Part shown: piece after piece, positions 24,401-37,600 of the stretch
Layout: every line of letters begins with the position of its first letter
Position numbering within the stretch: the stretch's first letter is position 1
NCBI GenBank assembly: GCA_030762895.1
Contig: JAUPTC010000018.1
Coordinates: forward strand, 248,001 to 312,000
Length of the DNA: 64,000 nucleotides
DNA from: Sophora flavescens
Lineage: Eukaryota > Streptophyta > Magnoliopsida > Fabales > Fabaceae
Reading direction: 5' to 3'
Program-made: the position numbers and the translations under genes
Notes under the pieces: generated by a model
What the model was told of the DNA's origin: nothing
What the model saw: only the letters and a program-made list of their open reading frames with translations
The model's database searches: none

Positions 24401-27400
24401 TGAGTTAAAAATAAGGTTTATGGGTCAAAAATAGGGTTAGAATTATGGTTTTTGGTTAGAATTAGGGTTTCGGGTCAAAATTAGGGCTTAGGGTTAGAAT
24501 TTGGGTTTTGAGTTAAAAATGGGGTTTTGGTTCAAAATTAGGGTTTTGGGTCAAATTTAGGGTTTAGGGTCAAAATTAGGGTTTTCGGTCAAAATTAGAG
24601 CTTTGGGTTAAAATTAGGGTTTGGCGTTAAAATTTGGGTTTTTGGTCCAAATTAGGGTTTTGGGTCAAAATTAGCGTTTGGGGTTTGAATTAGGGTTTTG
24701 AGTTAAAAATAGGGTTTTGGGTAAAAAATAGGGTTAGAATTAGGGTTTTGGGTTAAAATTAGGGTTTCTGGTCAAAATTAGGGCTTCGGATTAGAATTTG
24801 GGTTTTGAGTTAAAAATAGGGTTTTGGGTGAAAATTAGGGTTTAAGGTCAAAATTTGAGCTTTGGGTTAAAATTTGGGTTTTGGCTCCAAATTAGGGTTT
24901 TGGGTCAAAATTAGCGTTTGGGGTTTGAATTAGGGTTTTGAGTTAAAATTAGGGCGTTGGTTCAAAATTGGGGTTAGAATTAGGGTTTTGGGTTAAAATT
25001 AGGGTTTCGTGTCAAAATTAGAGTTTTTGGTCAAAATTAGGGCTTAGGGTTAGAATTTGGGTTTTGGGTAAAATTTTGGTTTTGGGTCATAATTAGGGTT
25101 CTGGGTCAAAAATAGGGTTAGAATTAGGGTTTTGGGTAAATTTAGGGTTCTAGGTCAAAATTAGGGTTTAGGGTTTGAAATTGGGTTTTGAGTTTAAATT
25201 AGGGTTTTGGGTCAAAAATAGGGTAAAAATTATGGCTTGGGTTTAAAATTATAGTTTTGGGTTAAAATTAGGGTTTTGATTTAAAATTAGTGTTTCGGGT
25301 CAATATTAGGTTTCTGGGTCAAATTTTGGGTTTAGGATCAAAATTAGGGTTTAGGGTCGAAATTAAGGCTTTGGGTTAAAATTAGGGGTTTGGGTCAAAA
25401 TTAGGGGTTTTGGTCCAAATTATGGTTTACTGTTTAAATTTGGGTTTTGAGTTAAAAATAGGATTTTGGGTCAAAAATAGGGTTAGAATTAGGATTTTGG
25501 GTTAAAATTTGGGTTTCGGATCAAAATTAGTGTTCTGGGTCAAATTTAGGATTTAGGGTCAAAATTAGGGTTTGAATTAGTGTTTGGGGTTTGAATTAGG
25601 GTTTTGAGTTAAAAATAGGTTTTGGGTCAAAAATGGGGTTAGAGTTAGGGTCTCGGGTCAAAATTAGGGTTTTGGGTCAAAATTTGGGCTTAGGGTTAGA
25701 ATTTGGGTTTTGAGTTAAAAAATGGGTTTTGGGTGAAAATTAGGTTCTTGGGTCAAATTTAGGGTTTATGGTCAAAATTAGGGTTTCAATTAGGGTTTTC
25801 GGTCAAAATTAGAGCTTTGGGTGAAAGTTAGGGTTTTGGTTTAAAATTTGGGTTTTTGGTCCAAATTAGGGTTTTGGGTCAAAATTAGTGTTTGGGGTTT
25901 GAATTAGGGTTTTGAGTTAAAAATAAGGTTTGTGGGTCAAAATAGGTTAGAATTATGGTTTTGGGTTAAATTAGGGTTTGGTCAAAATTAGGGCTTAGGG
26001 TTAGAATTTGGGTTTTGAGTTAAAAATGGGGTTTTGGTTCAAAATTAGGGTTTTGGGTCAAATTTAGGGTTTAGGGTCAAAATTAGGGTTTTGGGTCAAA
26101 ATTAGAGCTTTGGGTTAAAATTAGGGTTTTGCGTTAAAATTTGGGTTTTTGGTCGAAATTAGGGTTTTGGGTCAAAATTAGCGTTTGGGGTTTGAATTAG
26201 GGTTTTGACTTAAAAATTGGTTTAGAATTAGGGTTTTGGGTTAAAATTAGGGTTTTGTGTCAAAATTAGAGTTTTGGGTCAAAATTAGGGCTTAGGGTTA
26301 GATTTGGATTTTGGGTAACATTTTAGTTTCGGGTCATAATTAGGGTTCTGGGTCAAAAATAGGGTTAGAATTAGGTTTTTGGGTAAATTTAGGGTTCTTG
26401 GTCAAAATTAGGGTTTAGGGTTTGAAATAGGGTTTTGAGTTTAAAATAGGGTTTTGGGACAAAAATAGGGTTTAGTGTTTCGTGTCAATATTAGGGTTCT
26501 GGGCCAAATTTTGGGTTTAGGATCAAAATTAGGGTTTAGGGTTTGAAATAGGGTTTTGGGTCAAAATTAAGGCTTTGGGTTTTTAGGGTTTCTGGTCAAA
26601 ATTAGGGTTTACGGTTTAAATTTGGGTTTTGAGTTAAAAATAGGATTTTGGGTCAAAAATAGAGTTAGAATTAGGGTTTTGGGTTAAAATTTAGGATTCG
26701 GATCAAAATTAGGATTTAGGGTCAAAATTAGGGTTTTGGGTCAAAATTAGGGCTTTGGGTTAAAATTAGGGTTTTGGGTTAAAATTTGGGTTTTTGGTCC
26801 AAATTAGGGTTTTGGGTCAAAATTAGCGTTTGGGGTTTGAATTAGGGTTTTGGGTCAAAATTAGGGCTTAGGGTTAGAATTTGGGTTTTGAGTTAAAAAT
26901 CGGGTTTTGGGTCAAAATTGGAGTTTTGGGTCAAATTTAGGGTTTAGGGTCAACATTAGGGTTTGAATTAGGGTTTTGGGTCAAAATTAGAGCTTTGGGT
27001 TGAAATTAGGGTTGTGGGTCAAAATTAGTGTTTGGGGTTTGAATTAGGGTTTTGAGTTAAAAATAGGGTTTTGGTTTAAAATTAGGGTTTCGGATCGAAA
27101 TTAGGTTTTTGGGTCAAAATTAGGGCTTAGCGTTAGAATTTGGGTTTTAAGTTAAAAATAGGGTTTTGGGTCAAAATTAGGGTTTTGAGTCAAAATTAGG
27201 GTTTTGGGTTAAAATTAGAGCTTTGGGTTAAAATTTGGGTTTTGGGTTAAAATTTGGGTTTTGGGACAAAATTAGCGTTTTGGGTTTTAATTAGGGTTTT
27301 GAGTTAAAAATAGGTTTTTGGGTCAAAATTAGGGTTTTGGGTCAAAATTAGAGCTTTGGGTTAAAATTAGTGTTTTGGGTTAAAATTAGGGTTTTTGGTC

Positions 27401-28687
27401 CAAATTAGGGTTTTGGGTCAAAATTAGCGTTTGGGGTTTGAATTAGGGTTTTGAGTTAAAAATAGGGTTTTGGGTCAAATTTAGGGTTTAGGGTCAAAAT
27501 TAGGGTTTTGGGTTAAAATTAGGGTTTTGGGTTAAAATTTGGGTCTTTGGTCCAAATTTGGGTTTTCGGTCAAAATTAGCGTTTGGGGATTGAATTAGAG
27601 TTTTGAGTTAAAAATAGAGTTTTGGGTCAAAATAGGGTTAGAATTAGGGTTTTGGGTTAAAATTAGGGTTTCGGGTCAAAATTAGGGTTTTGGGTCAAAA
27701 TTAGGGCTTAGGGTTAGAATTTGGGTTGAGTTAAAAATAGGGTTTTGGGTGAAAATTAGGGTTTAGGGTCAAAATTAGGGTTTTGGGTCAAAATTGGAGC
27801 TTGGGGTTAAAATTTGGGTTTTTGGTTAAAATTTGGGTTTTGGGTCCAAATTAGGGCTTTGGGTTAAATTAGCTTTGGGTGAAAATTAGGTTTTTAGGTT
27901 AAAATTTGGGTTTTTGGTCCAAATTAGGGTTTTGGGTCAAAATTAGTGTTTGGGGTTTGAATTAGGGTTTTGAGTTAAAAATAGGGTGTTGGGTCAAAAT
28001 TGGGGTTAGAATTAGGGTTTTGGGTTAAAATTAGAGTTTTTGGTCACAATTAGGGCTTAGGGTTAGAATTTGGGTTTTGGGTAAAATTTTTGTTTTGGGT
28101 CATAATTAGGGTTCTGGGTCAAAAATAGGGTTAGAATTAGGGTTTTGGGTAAATTTAGGGTTCTTGGTCAAAATTAGTGTTTAGGGTTTGAAATTGGGTT
28201 TTGAGTTTAAATTAGGGTTTTGGGTCAAAATAGTTTAGTTAGGTTAAAATTAGGGTTTTGATTTAAAATTAGTGTTTCGGGTCAATATTAGGTTTCTGGG
28301 TCAAATTTTGGGTTTAGGATCAAAATTAGGGTTTAGGGTCGAAATTAAGGCTTTGGGTTAAAATTAGGGGTTTGGGTCAAAATTAGGGGTTTTGGTCCAA
28401 ATTATGGTTTACTATTTAAATTTTGGTTTTGAGTTCAAAATAGGGTTAGAATTAGGATTTTGGGTTAAAATTTGGGTTTCGGATCAAAATTAGTGTTCTG
28501 GGTCAAATTTAGGATTTAGGGTCAAAATTAGGGTTTGAATTTGTGTTTGGGGTTTGAATTAAGGTTTTGAGTTAAAAATAGGTTTTGGGTCAAAAATATG
28601 GTTAGAATTAGGGTTTCGGGTCAAAATTAGGGTTTTGGGTCAAAATTTGGGCTTAGGGTTAGAATTTGGGTTTTGAGTTAAAAAATG
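15446..28687 (+). repeat. 13.3-kb super-repeat, copy A (start cut by gap)
   Basis: Starts at the gap and ends where the same sequence restarts at 28688. Block landmarks (CATAATTAGGG) are at 16287, 17686, 19531, 21396, 23578, 25088, 26335 and 28101, giving spacings of 1399, 1845, 1865, 2182, 1510, 1247, 1766 and then 1446 to the next copy. Blocks fall in three classes by the sequence before the landmark: I (TAACATTTTAGTTTC), II (AAATTTTGGTTTCGGG) and III (GGTTTGGG or GGTTTTGGG without CG). The order is I, II, III, II, III, III, I, III. Copy A lacks about 107 bp present in copy B, at the junction 22992/22993. It has one extra 19-bp unit near 16741. Confidence 0.9.
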
Positions 28688-31600
28688 GGTTTTGGGTGAA
28701 AATTAGGGTCATGGGTCAAATTTAGGGTTTATGGTCAAAATTAGGGTTTCAATTAGGGTTTTCGGTCAAAATTAGAGCTTTGGGTGAAAGTTAGGGTTTT
28801 GGTTTAAAATTTGGGTTTTTGGTCCAAATTAGGGTTTTGGGTCAAAATTAGTGTTTGGGGTTTGAATTAGGGTTGAGTTAAAAATAGGGTTTTGGGTTAG
28901 AATTAGGGTTTCGGGTCAAAATTAGGGCTTAGGGTTAGAATTTGGGTATTGAGTTAAAAATGGGGTTTTGGTTCAAAATTAGGGTTTTGGGTCAAATTTA
29001 GGGTTTAGGGTCAAAATTAGGGTTTTGGGTCAAAATTAGAGCTTTGGGTTAAAATTAGGGTTTTGGGTTAAAATTTGGGTTTTTGGTCCAAATTAGGGTT
29101 TTGGGTCAAAATTAGCGTTTGGGGTTTGGATTAGGGTTTTGAGTTAAAAATAGGGTTTTGGGTCAAAAATAGGGTTAGAATTAGGGTTTTGGGTTAAAAT
29201 TAGGGTTTCGGGTCAAAATTAGGGTTTTGGGTCAAAATTAGGGCTTAGGGTTAGAATTTGGGTTTTGAGTTAAAAATAGGGTTTTGGGTGAAAATTAGGG
29301 TTTAAGGTCAAAATTTGAGCTTTGGGTTAAAATTTGGGTTTTGGGTCCAAATTAGGGTTTTGGGTCAAAATTAGCGTTTAGGGTTTTAATTTGGGTTTTG
29401 AGTTAAAAAATAGGGTTTTGGTTAAAAATTGGGTTAGAATTAGGGTTTTGGGTTAAAATTAGGGTTTCTTGTCAAAATTAGAGTTTTGGGTCAAAATTAG
29501 GGCTTAGGGTTAGAATTGGATTTTGGGTAACATTTTAGTTTCGGGTCATAATTAGGGTTCTGGGTCAAAAATAGGGTTAGAATTAGGTTTTTGGGTAAAT
29601 TTAGGGTTCTTGGTCAAAATTAGGGTTTAGGGTTTGAAATAGGGTTTTGAGTTTAAAATAGGGTTTTGGGTCAAAAATAGGGTAAAAATTATGGCTTTGG
29701 GTTAAAATTAGGGTTTTGGTTTAAAATTAGTGTTTCGGATCAATATTAGGGTTCTAGGTCAAATTTTGGGTTTAGTATCAAAATTAGGGTTTACGGTTTG
29801 AAATAGGGTTTTGGGTCAAAATTAAGGCTTTGGGTTAAAATTAGGGGTTTCGGTCCAAATTAGGGTTTACGGTTTAAATTTGGGTTTTGAGTTAAAAATA
29901 GGATTTTGGGTCAATAATAGAGTTAGAATTAGGGTTTTGGGTTCAAATTTGGGTTTCGGATCAAAATTAGGATTTAGGGTCAAAATTAGGGTTTTGGGTC
30001 AAAATTAGAGCTTTGGGTTAAAATTAGGGTTTTGGGTTAAAATTTGGGTTTTTGGTCCAAATTAGGGTTTTGGGTCAAAATTAGAGCTTTGGGTTGAAAT
30101 TAGGGTTTTGGGTCAAAATTAGTGTTTGGGGTTTGAATTAGGGTTTTGAGTTAAAAATAGGGTTTTGGGTCAAAATTAGGGTTTGAATTAGGGTTTTGGG
30201 TCAAAATTAGAGCTTTGGGTTGAAATTAGGGTTTTGGGTCAAAATTAGCGTTTGGCGTTTGAATTAGGGTTTTGAGTTAAAAATTGGGTTTTGGGACAAA
30301 TTTAGGGTTTAGGATCAAAATTAGGGTTTTGGGTCAAAATTAGAGCTTTGGGTTAAAATTAGGGTTTTTGGTCCAAATTAGGGGTTTGGGTCAAAATTAG
30401 TGTTTGGGGTTTGAATTAGGGTTTTGAGTTAAAAATAGGGTTTTGGGTCAAAATTAGGGTTAGAATTAGGGTTTTGGGTTATTATTAGGGTTTCGGGTCA
30501 AAATTAGGGTTTTGGGTCAAAATTAGGGCTTAGGGTTAGAATTTGGGTTTTGAGTTAAAACTATGGTTTTCGGTGAAAATTAGGGTTTAGGGTCAAAATT
30601 AGGTTATTGGGTCAAAATTTGAGCTTTGGGTTAAATTTGGGTTTTTGGTTAAAATTTGGGTTTTGGGTCCAAATTAGGGATTTGGGTCAAAATTTTTGGG
30701 TGAAAATTAGGGTTTTGTTAAAATTTGGGTTTTGGTCCAAATTAGGGTTTTGGTCAAAATTAGTGTTTGGGGTTTGAATTAGGGTTTTGAGTTAAAAATA
30801 GGGTTTGGGTCAAAATTGGGGTTAGAATTAGGGTTTTGGGTTAAAATTAGAGTTTTGGGTCAAAATTAGGGCTTAGGGTTAGAATTTGGGTTTTGGGTAA
30901 AATTTTGGTTTCGGGTCATAATTAGGGTTCTGGGTCAAAAATAGGGTTAGAATTAGGGTTTTGGGTAAATTTAGGGTTCTTGGTCAAAGTTAGGGTTTAG
31001 GGTTTGAAATATGGTTCTGGGTCAAATTTTGGGTTTAGGATCAAAATTAGGGTTTAGGGTTTGAAATAGGGTTTTGCGTCAAAATTAAGGCTTTGGGTTA
31101 AAATTAGGGGTTTCGGTCCAAATTAGGGTTTACGGTTTAAATTTGGGTTGAGTTAAAAATAGGATTTTGGGTCAAAAATAGGGTTAGAATTAGGGTTTTG
31201 GGTTAAAATTTTGGTTTCGGATCAAAATTAGGGTTTTGGGTCAAATTTAGGGTTTAGGGTCACATTAGGGTTTGAATTAGGGTTTTGGGTCAAAATTAGA
31301 GCTATGGGTTGAAATTAGGGTTTTGGGTTAAAATTAGGGCTTAGGGATAGAATTTGGGTTTTGAGTTAAAAATTGGGTTTTGGGTCACATTAGGGTTTGA
31401 ATTAGGGTTTTGGGTCAAAATTAGAGCTATGGGTTGAAATTAGGGTTTTGGGTTAAAATTGGGGTTTTTGGTCCAAATTAGGGTTTTGAGTCAAAATTAG
31501 CGTTTGGGGTTTGAGTTAGGGTTTTGAGTTAAAAATAGGGTTTTGGGTCAAAAATAGCGTTAGAATTAGGGTTTTGGTTTAAAATTAGGGTTTCGGATCA

Positions 31601-34600
31601 AAATTAGGGTTTTGGGTCAAAATTTGGGCTTAGCGTTAGAATTTGGGTTTTTAGTTAAAAATAGGGTTTTGGGTCAAAATTAGAGCTTTGGGTTAAAATT
31701 TGGGTTTTGGGTTAAAATTAGGGTTTCGGGTCAAAATTCGGGTTTTGGGTCTAAATTAGGGTTAGAATTAGGGTTTCGGGTCTAAATTAGGGTTTTGGGT
31801 CAAATTTAGGGTTTAGGGTTAAAATTAGGGTTAGAATTAGGGTTTCGGGTCAAAATTAGGGCTTAGGGTTAGAATTTGTGTTTTGAGTTAAAAATGGGGT
31901 TTTCGGTCAAAATTAGGGTTTAGGGTCAAAATTATGGTTTGAATTAGGGTTTTGGGTCAAAATTATAGCTTTGGGTTAAAATTTGGGTTTTTGGTCCAAA
32001 TTATGGTGTTGGGATTTGAATTAGGGTTTGAGTTAAAAATAAGGTTAGAATTAGGGTTTTGGGTTAAAATATGGGGTTCGGGTCAAAATTAGGGTTTTGG
32101 GTCAAAATTAGGGCTTAGGGTTAGAATTTGGGTTTTGAGTTAAAAATAGGGTTTTGGGTCAAAAATAGCGTTAGAATTAGGGTTTTGGTTTAAAATTAGG
32201 GTTTCGGATCAAAATTAGGGTTTTGGGTCAAAATTTGGGCTTAGCGTTAGAATTTGGGTTTTAAGTTAAAAATAGGGTTTTGGGTCAAAATTAGAGCTTT
32301 GGGTTAGAATAGTGTTAGAATTAGGGTTTTGGGTTAGAATTAGGGTTTCGTGTCAAAATTAGGGTTTTGTGTTAAAATTTGGGCTTAGGGTTAGAAGTTG
32401 AGTTGAGTTAAAAAAGGGTTTTGGGTGAAAATTAGGGTTTGGGTCAAATTTAGGGTTTATGGTCAAAATTAGGATTTTCGGTCAAATTAGAGGGTGAAAA
32501 TTAGGGTTTTGGTTTTGGGTCAAAATTAGCGTTTGGGGTTTGAATTAGGGTTTTGAGTTAAAATTAGGGTGTTGTGTCAAAATTAGGGTTAGAATTAGGG
32601 TTTTGGGTTAAAATTGGGTTTTGGTTTAAAATTGGGTTAGAATTAGGGTTTTGGGTTAAAATTAGGGTTTCGTGTCAAAATTAGAGTTTTTGGTCAAAAT
32701 TAGGGCTTAGGGTTAGAATTTGGGTTTTGGGTAAAATTTTGGTTTGGGTCATAATTAGGGTTCTGGGTCAAAAATAGGGTTAGAATTAGGGTTTTGGGTA
32801 AATTTAGGGTTCTTGGTCAAAATTAGGGTTTAGGGTTTGAAATTGGGTTTTGAGTTTAAATTAGGGTTTTGGGTCAAAAATAGGGTAAAAATTATGGCTT
32901 GGGTTTAAAATTATAGTTTTGGGTTAAAATTAGGGTTTTGATTTAAAATAAGTGTTTCGGGTCAAAATTAGGATTCTGGGTCAAATTTTGGGTTTAGGAT
33001 CAAAATTAGGGTTTAGGATCGAAATTAAGGCTTTGGGTTAAAATTAGGGGTTTAGGTCAAAATTAGGAGTTTTGTTCCAAATTATGGTTTACTGTTTAAA
33101 TTTGGGTTTTGAGTTAAAAATAGGATTTTGGGTCAAAAATAGGGTTAGAATTAGGATTTTGGGTTAAAATTTGGGTTTCGGATCAAAATTAGTGTTCTGG
33201 GTCAAATTTAGGATTTAGGGTCAAAATTAGGGTTTGAATTAGTGTTTGGGGTTTGAATTAGGGTTTTGAGTTAAAAATAGGTTTTGGGTCAAAAATAGGG
33301 TTAGAGTTAGGGTTTCGGGTCAAAATTAGGGTTTTGGGTCAAAATTTGGGCTTAGGGTTAGAATTTGGGTTTTGAATCAAAAAATGGGTTTTGGGTGAAA
33401 ATTAGGTTCTTGGGTCAAATTTAGGGTTTATGGTCAAAATTAGGGTTTCAATTAGGGTTTTCGGTCATAATTAGAGCTTTGGGTGAAAGTTAGGGTTTTG
33501 GTTTAAAATTTGGGTTTTTGGTCCAAATTAGGGTTTTGGGTCAAAATTAGTGTTTGGGGTTTGAATTAGGGTTTTGAGTTAAAAATAAGGTTTATGGGTC
33601 AAAAATAGGGTTAGAATTATGGTTTTTGGTTAGAATTAGGGTTTCGGGTCAAAATTAGGGCTTAGGGTTAGAATTTGGGTTTTGAGTTAAAAATGGGGTT
33701 TTGGTTCAAAATTAGGGTTTTGGGTCAAATTTAGGGTTTAGGGTCAAAATTAGGGTTTTCGGTCAAAATTAGAGCTTTGGGTTAAAATTAGGGTTTTGCG
33801 TTAAAATTTGGGTTTTTGGTCCAAATTAGGGTTTTGGGTCAAAATTAGCGTTTGTGGTTTGAATTAGGGTTTTGAGTTAAAAATAGGGTTTTGGGTCAAA
33901 TTTAGGGTTTAGGGTCGGTTGAATTGGTTTTGGGTCTTAGGTGGGTTGAAATTAGGGTTTTGGGTCAAAATTAGCGTTTGGGGTTTGAATTAGGGTTTTG
34001 AGTTAAAAATTGGTTTTTGGGTCAATTTTAGGGTTTAGGGTCAAAATTAGGGTTTTGGGTCAAAATTAGAGCTTTGGGTTAAAATTAGGGTTTTTGGTCC
34101 AAATTAGGGTTTTGGGTCAAAATTAGTGTTTGGGGTTTGAATTAGGGTTTTGAGTTAAAAATAGGGTTTTGGGTCAAAAATAGGGTTAGAATTAGGGTTT
34201 TGGGTTATTATTAGGGTTTCGGGTCAAAATTAGGGTTTTGGGTCAAAATTAGCGTTTAGGGTTAGAATTAAGGTTTTGAGTTAAAAATAGGGTTTTGGGT
34301 AAATTAGGGTTTAGGGTCAAAATTAGGTTATTGGGTCAAAATTTGAGCTTTGGGTTAAATTTGGGTTTTTGGTTAAAATTTGGGTTTTGGGTCCAAATTA
34401 GGGATTTGGGTCAAAATTAGCGTTTAGGGTTTTAATTAGGGTTTTGAGTTAAAAATAGGGTTTTGGGTCAAAAATTGGGTTAGAATTAGGGTTTTGGGTT
34501 AAAATTAGGGCTTCGTGTCAAAATTAGAGTTTTGGGTCAAAATTAGGGCTTAGGGTTAGAATTTGGGTTTTGGGTAAAATTTTGGTTTCGGGTCATAATT

Positions 34601-37600
34601 AGGGTTCTGGGTCAAAAATAGGGTTAGAATTACGGTTTTGGGTAAATTTAGGGTTCTTGGTCAAAATTAGGGTTTAGGGTTTGAAATAGGGTTCTGGGTC
34701 AAATTTTGGGGTTAGGATCAAAATTAGGGTTTAGGGTTTGAAATAGGGTTTTGTGTCAAAATTAAGGCTTTGGGTTAAAATTAGGGTTTTGCGTTAAAAT
34801 TTGGGTTTACGGTTTAAATTTCGGTTTTGAGTTAAAAATAGGATTTTGAATCAAAAATAGGGTTAGAATTAGGGTTTTGGGTGAAAATTTGGGTTTCGGA
34901 TCAAAATTAGGGTTCTGGGTCAAATTTATTGTTTAGGGTCAACATTACGGTTTGAATTAGGGTTTTGGGTCAAAATTAGGGCTTAGGGTTAGAATTTGGG
35001 TTTTGAGTTAAAATTAGGGCTTAGGATTAGAATTTGGGTTTTGAGTTAAAAAATGGGTTTTGGGTCAAAATTAGGGTTTGAATTAGGGTTTTGGGTCAAA
35101 ATTAGAGCTTTGGGTTAAAATTAGGGTTTTGGGTTAAAAATTGGGTTTTTGGTCCAAATTAGGATTTTGGGTCGAAATTAGCCATTGGGGTTTGAATTAG
35201 GGTTTTGAGTAAAAAATCGGGTTTTGGGTCAAAAATAGCGTTAGAATTAGGGTTTTGGTTTAAAATTAGGTTTCGGATCAAAATTAGGGTTTTGGGTCAA
35301 AATTTGGGCTTAGCGTTAGAATTTGGGTTTTTAGTTAAAAATAGGGTTTTGGGTCAAAATTAGAGCTTTGGGTTAAAATTTTGGTTTTTGGTTGAAATTA
35401 GGGTTTTGGTCAAAATTGGGTTTTGGGTCTAAATTAGGTTAGAATTAGGGTTTTGGTCAAAATTAGGGTTTTGGGTCAAATTTATGGTAGTTAAAATTAG
35501 GGTTAAATTAGGGTTTCGGGTCAAAATTAGGGTTTTGGGTCAAAATTAGGGCTTACGGTTAGAATTTGTGTTTTGAGTTAAAAATAGGGTTTTCGGTCAA
35601 AATTAGGGTTTAGGGTCAAAATTATGGTTTGAATTAGGGTTTTGGGTCAAAATTATAGCTTTGGGTTAAAATTTTGGTTTTTGGTCCAAATTATGGTTTT
35701 GGGATTTGAATTAGGGTTTTGAGTTAAAAATAAGGTTAGAATTAGGGTTTTGGGTTAAAATATGGGGTTCGGGTCAAAATTAGGGTTTTGGGTCAAAATT
35801 AGGGCTTAGGGTTAGAATTTGGGTTTTGTGTTAAAAATAGGGGTTTGGGTGAAAATTAGGGTTTAGGGTCAAAATTAGGGTTTTGGGTCAAAATTAGAGC
35901 TTTGGGTTAAAATTTGGGTTTTTGGTTAAAATTTGGGTTTTGGGTCCAAATTAGGGCTTTGGGTTAAAATTAGGGCTTTGGGTTAAAATTAGGGGTTTAG
36001 GTGAAAATTTGGGTTTTTGGTCCAAATTAGGATTTTGGGTCAAAATTAGTGGTTGGGGTTTGAATTAGGGTTTGAGCTAAAAATAGGTTTTGGGTCAAAA
36101 ATAGGGTTAGAATTAGGGTTTCGGGTCAAAATAAGGGTTTTGGGTCAAAATTTGGGCTTAGGGTTAGAATTTGGGTTTTGAGTTAAAAAATGGGTTTTGG
36201 GTGAAAATTAGGGTCTTGGGTCAAATTTAGGGTTTATGGTCAAAATTAGGGTTTCAATTAGGGTTTTCGGTCAAAATTAGAGCTTTGGGTGAAAGTTAGG
36301 GTTTTGGTTTAAAATTTGGGTTTTTGGTCCAAATTAAGGTTTTGGGTCAAAATTAGTGTTTGGGGTTTGAATTAGGGTTTTCAGTTAAAAATAGGGTTTT
36401 GGGTCAAAATAGGGTTAGAATTAGGGTTTTGGGTTAGAATTAGGGTTTCGGGTCAAAATTAGGGTTTTGTGTTAAAATTTGGGCTTAGGGTTAGAATTTG
36501 GGTTGAGTTAAAAAAGGGTTTTGGGTGAAAATTAGGGTCTTGGGTCAAATTTAGGGTTTATGGTCAAAATTAGGGTTTTTGGTCAAAATTAGAGCTTTGG
36601 GTGAAAATTAGGGTTTTGGGTTAAAATTTGGGTTTTTGGTCCAAATTACGGTTTTGGGTCAAAATTAGCGTTTGGGGTTTGAATTAGGGTTTTGAGTTAA
36701 AATTAGGGTGTTGTGTCAAAATTAGGGTTAGAATTAGGGTTTTGGGTTAAAATTGGGGCGTTGGGTCAAAATTAGGGTTAGAATTAGGGTTTTGGGTTAA
36801 AATTAGGGTTTCGTGTCAAAATTAGAGTTTTTGGTTAAAATTAGGGCTTAGGGTTAGAATTTGGGTTTTGGGTAAAATTTTGGTTTGGGTCATAATTAGG
36901 GTTCTGGGTCAAAAATAGGGTTAGAATTAGGGTTTTGGGTAAATTTAGGGTTCTTGGTCAAAATTAGGGTTTAGGGTTTGAAATTGGGTTTTGAGTTTAA
37001 ATTAGGGTTTTGGGTCAAAAATAGGGTAAAAATTATGGCTTGGGTTTAAAATTATAGTTTTGGGTTAAAATAAGGGTTTTGATTTAAAATTAGTGTTTCG
37101 GGTCAATATTAGGTTTCTGGGTCAAATTTTGGGTTTAGGATCAAAATTAGGGTTTAGGGTCGAAATTAAGGCTTTGGGTTAAAATTAGGGGTTTGGGTCA
37201 AAATTAGGGGTTTTGGTCCAAATTATGGTTTACTGTTTAAATTTGGGTTTTGAGTTAAAAATAGGATTTTGGGTCAAAAATAGGGTTAGAATTAGGATTT
37301 TGGGTTAAAATTTGGGTTTTGGATCAAAATTAGTGTTCTAGGTCAAATTTAGGATTTAGGGTCAAAATTAGGGTTTGAATTAGTGTTGGGGGTTTGAATT
37401 AGGGTTTTGAGTTAAAAATAGGTTTTGGGTCAAAAATAGGGTTAGAGTTAGGGTCTCGGGTCAAAATTAGGGTTTTGGATCAAAATTTGGGCTTAGGGTT
37501 AGAATTTGGGTTTTGAGTCAAAAAATGGGTTTTGGGTGAAAATTAGGTTCTTGGGTCAAATTTAGGGTTTATGGTCAAAATTAGGGTTTCAATTAGGGTT

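Noticed and set aside
33905..33960. Possible transposon or promoter in the aberrant GGTCGGTTG patch
   Set aside because: It is only about 50 bp, all words derive from the monomer by small deletions, and there are no terminal repeats or target duplications.
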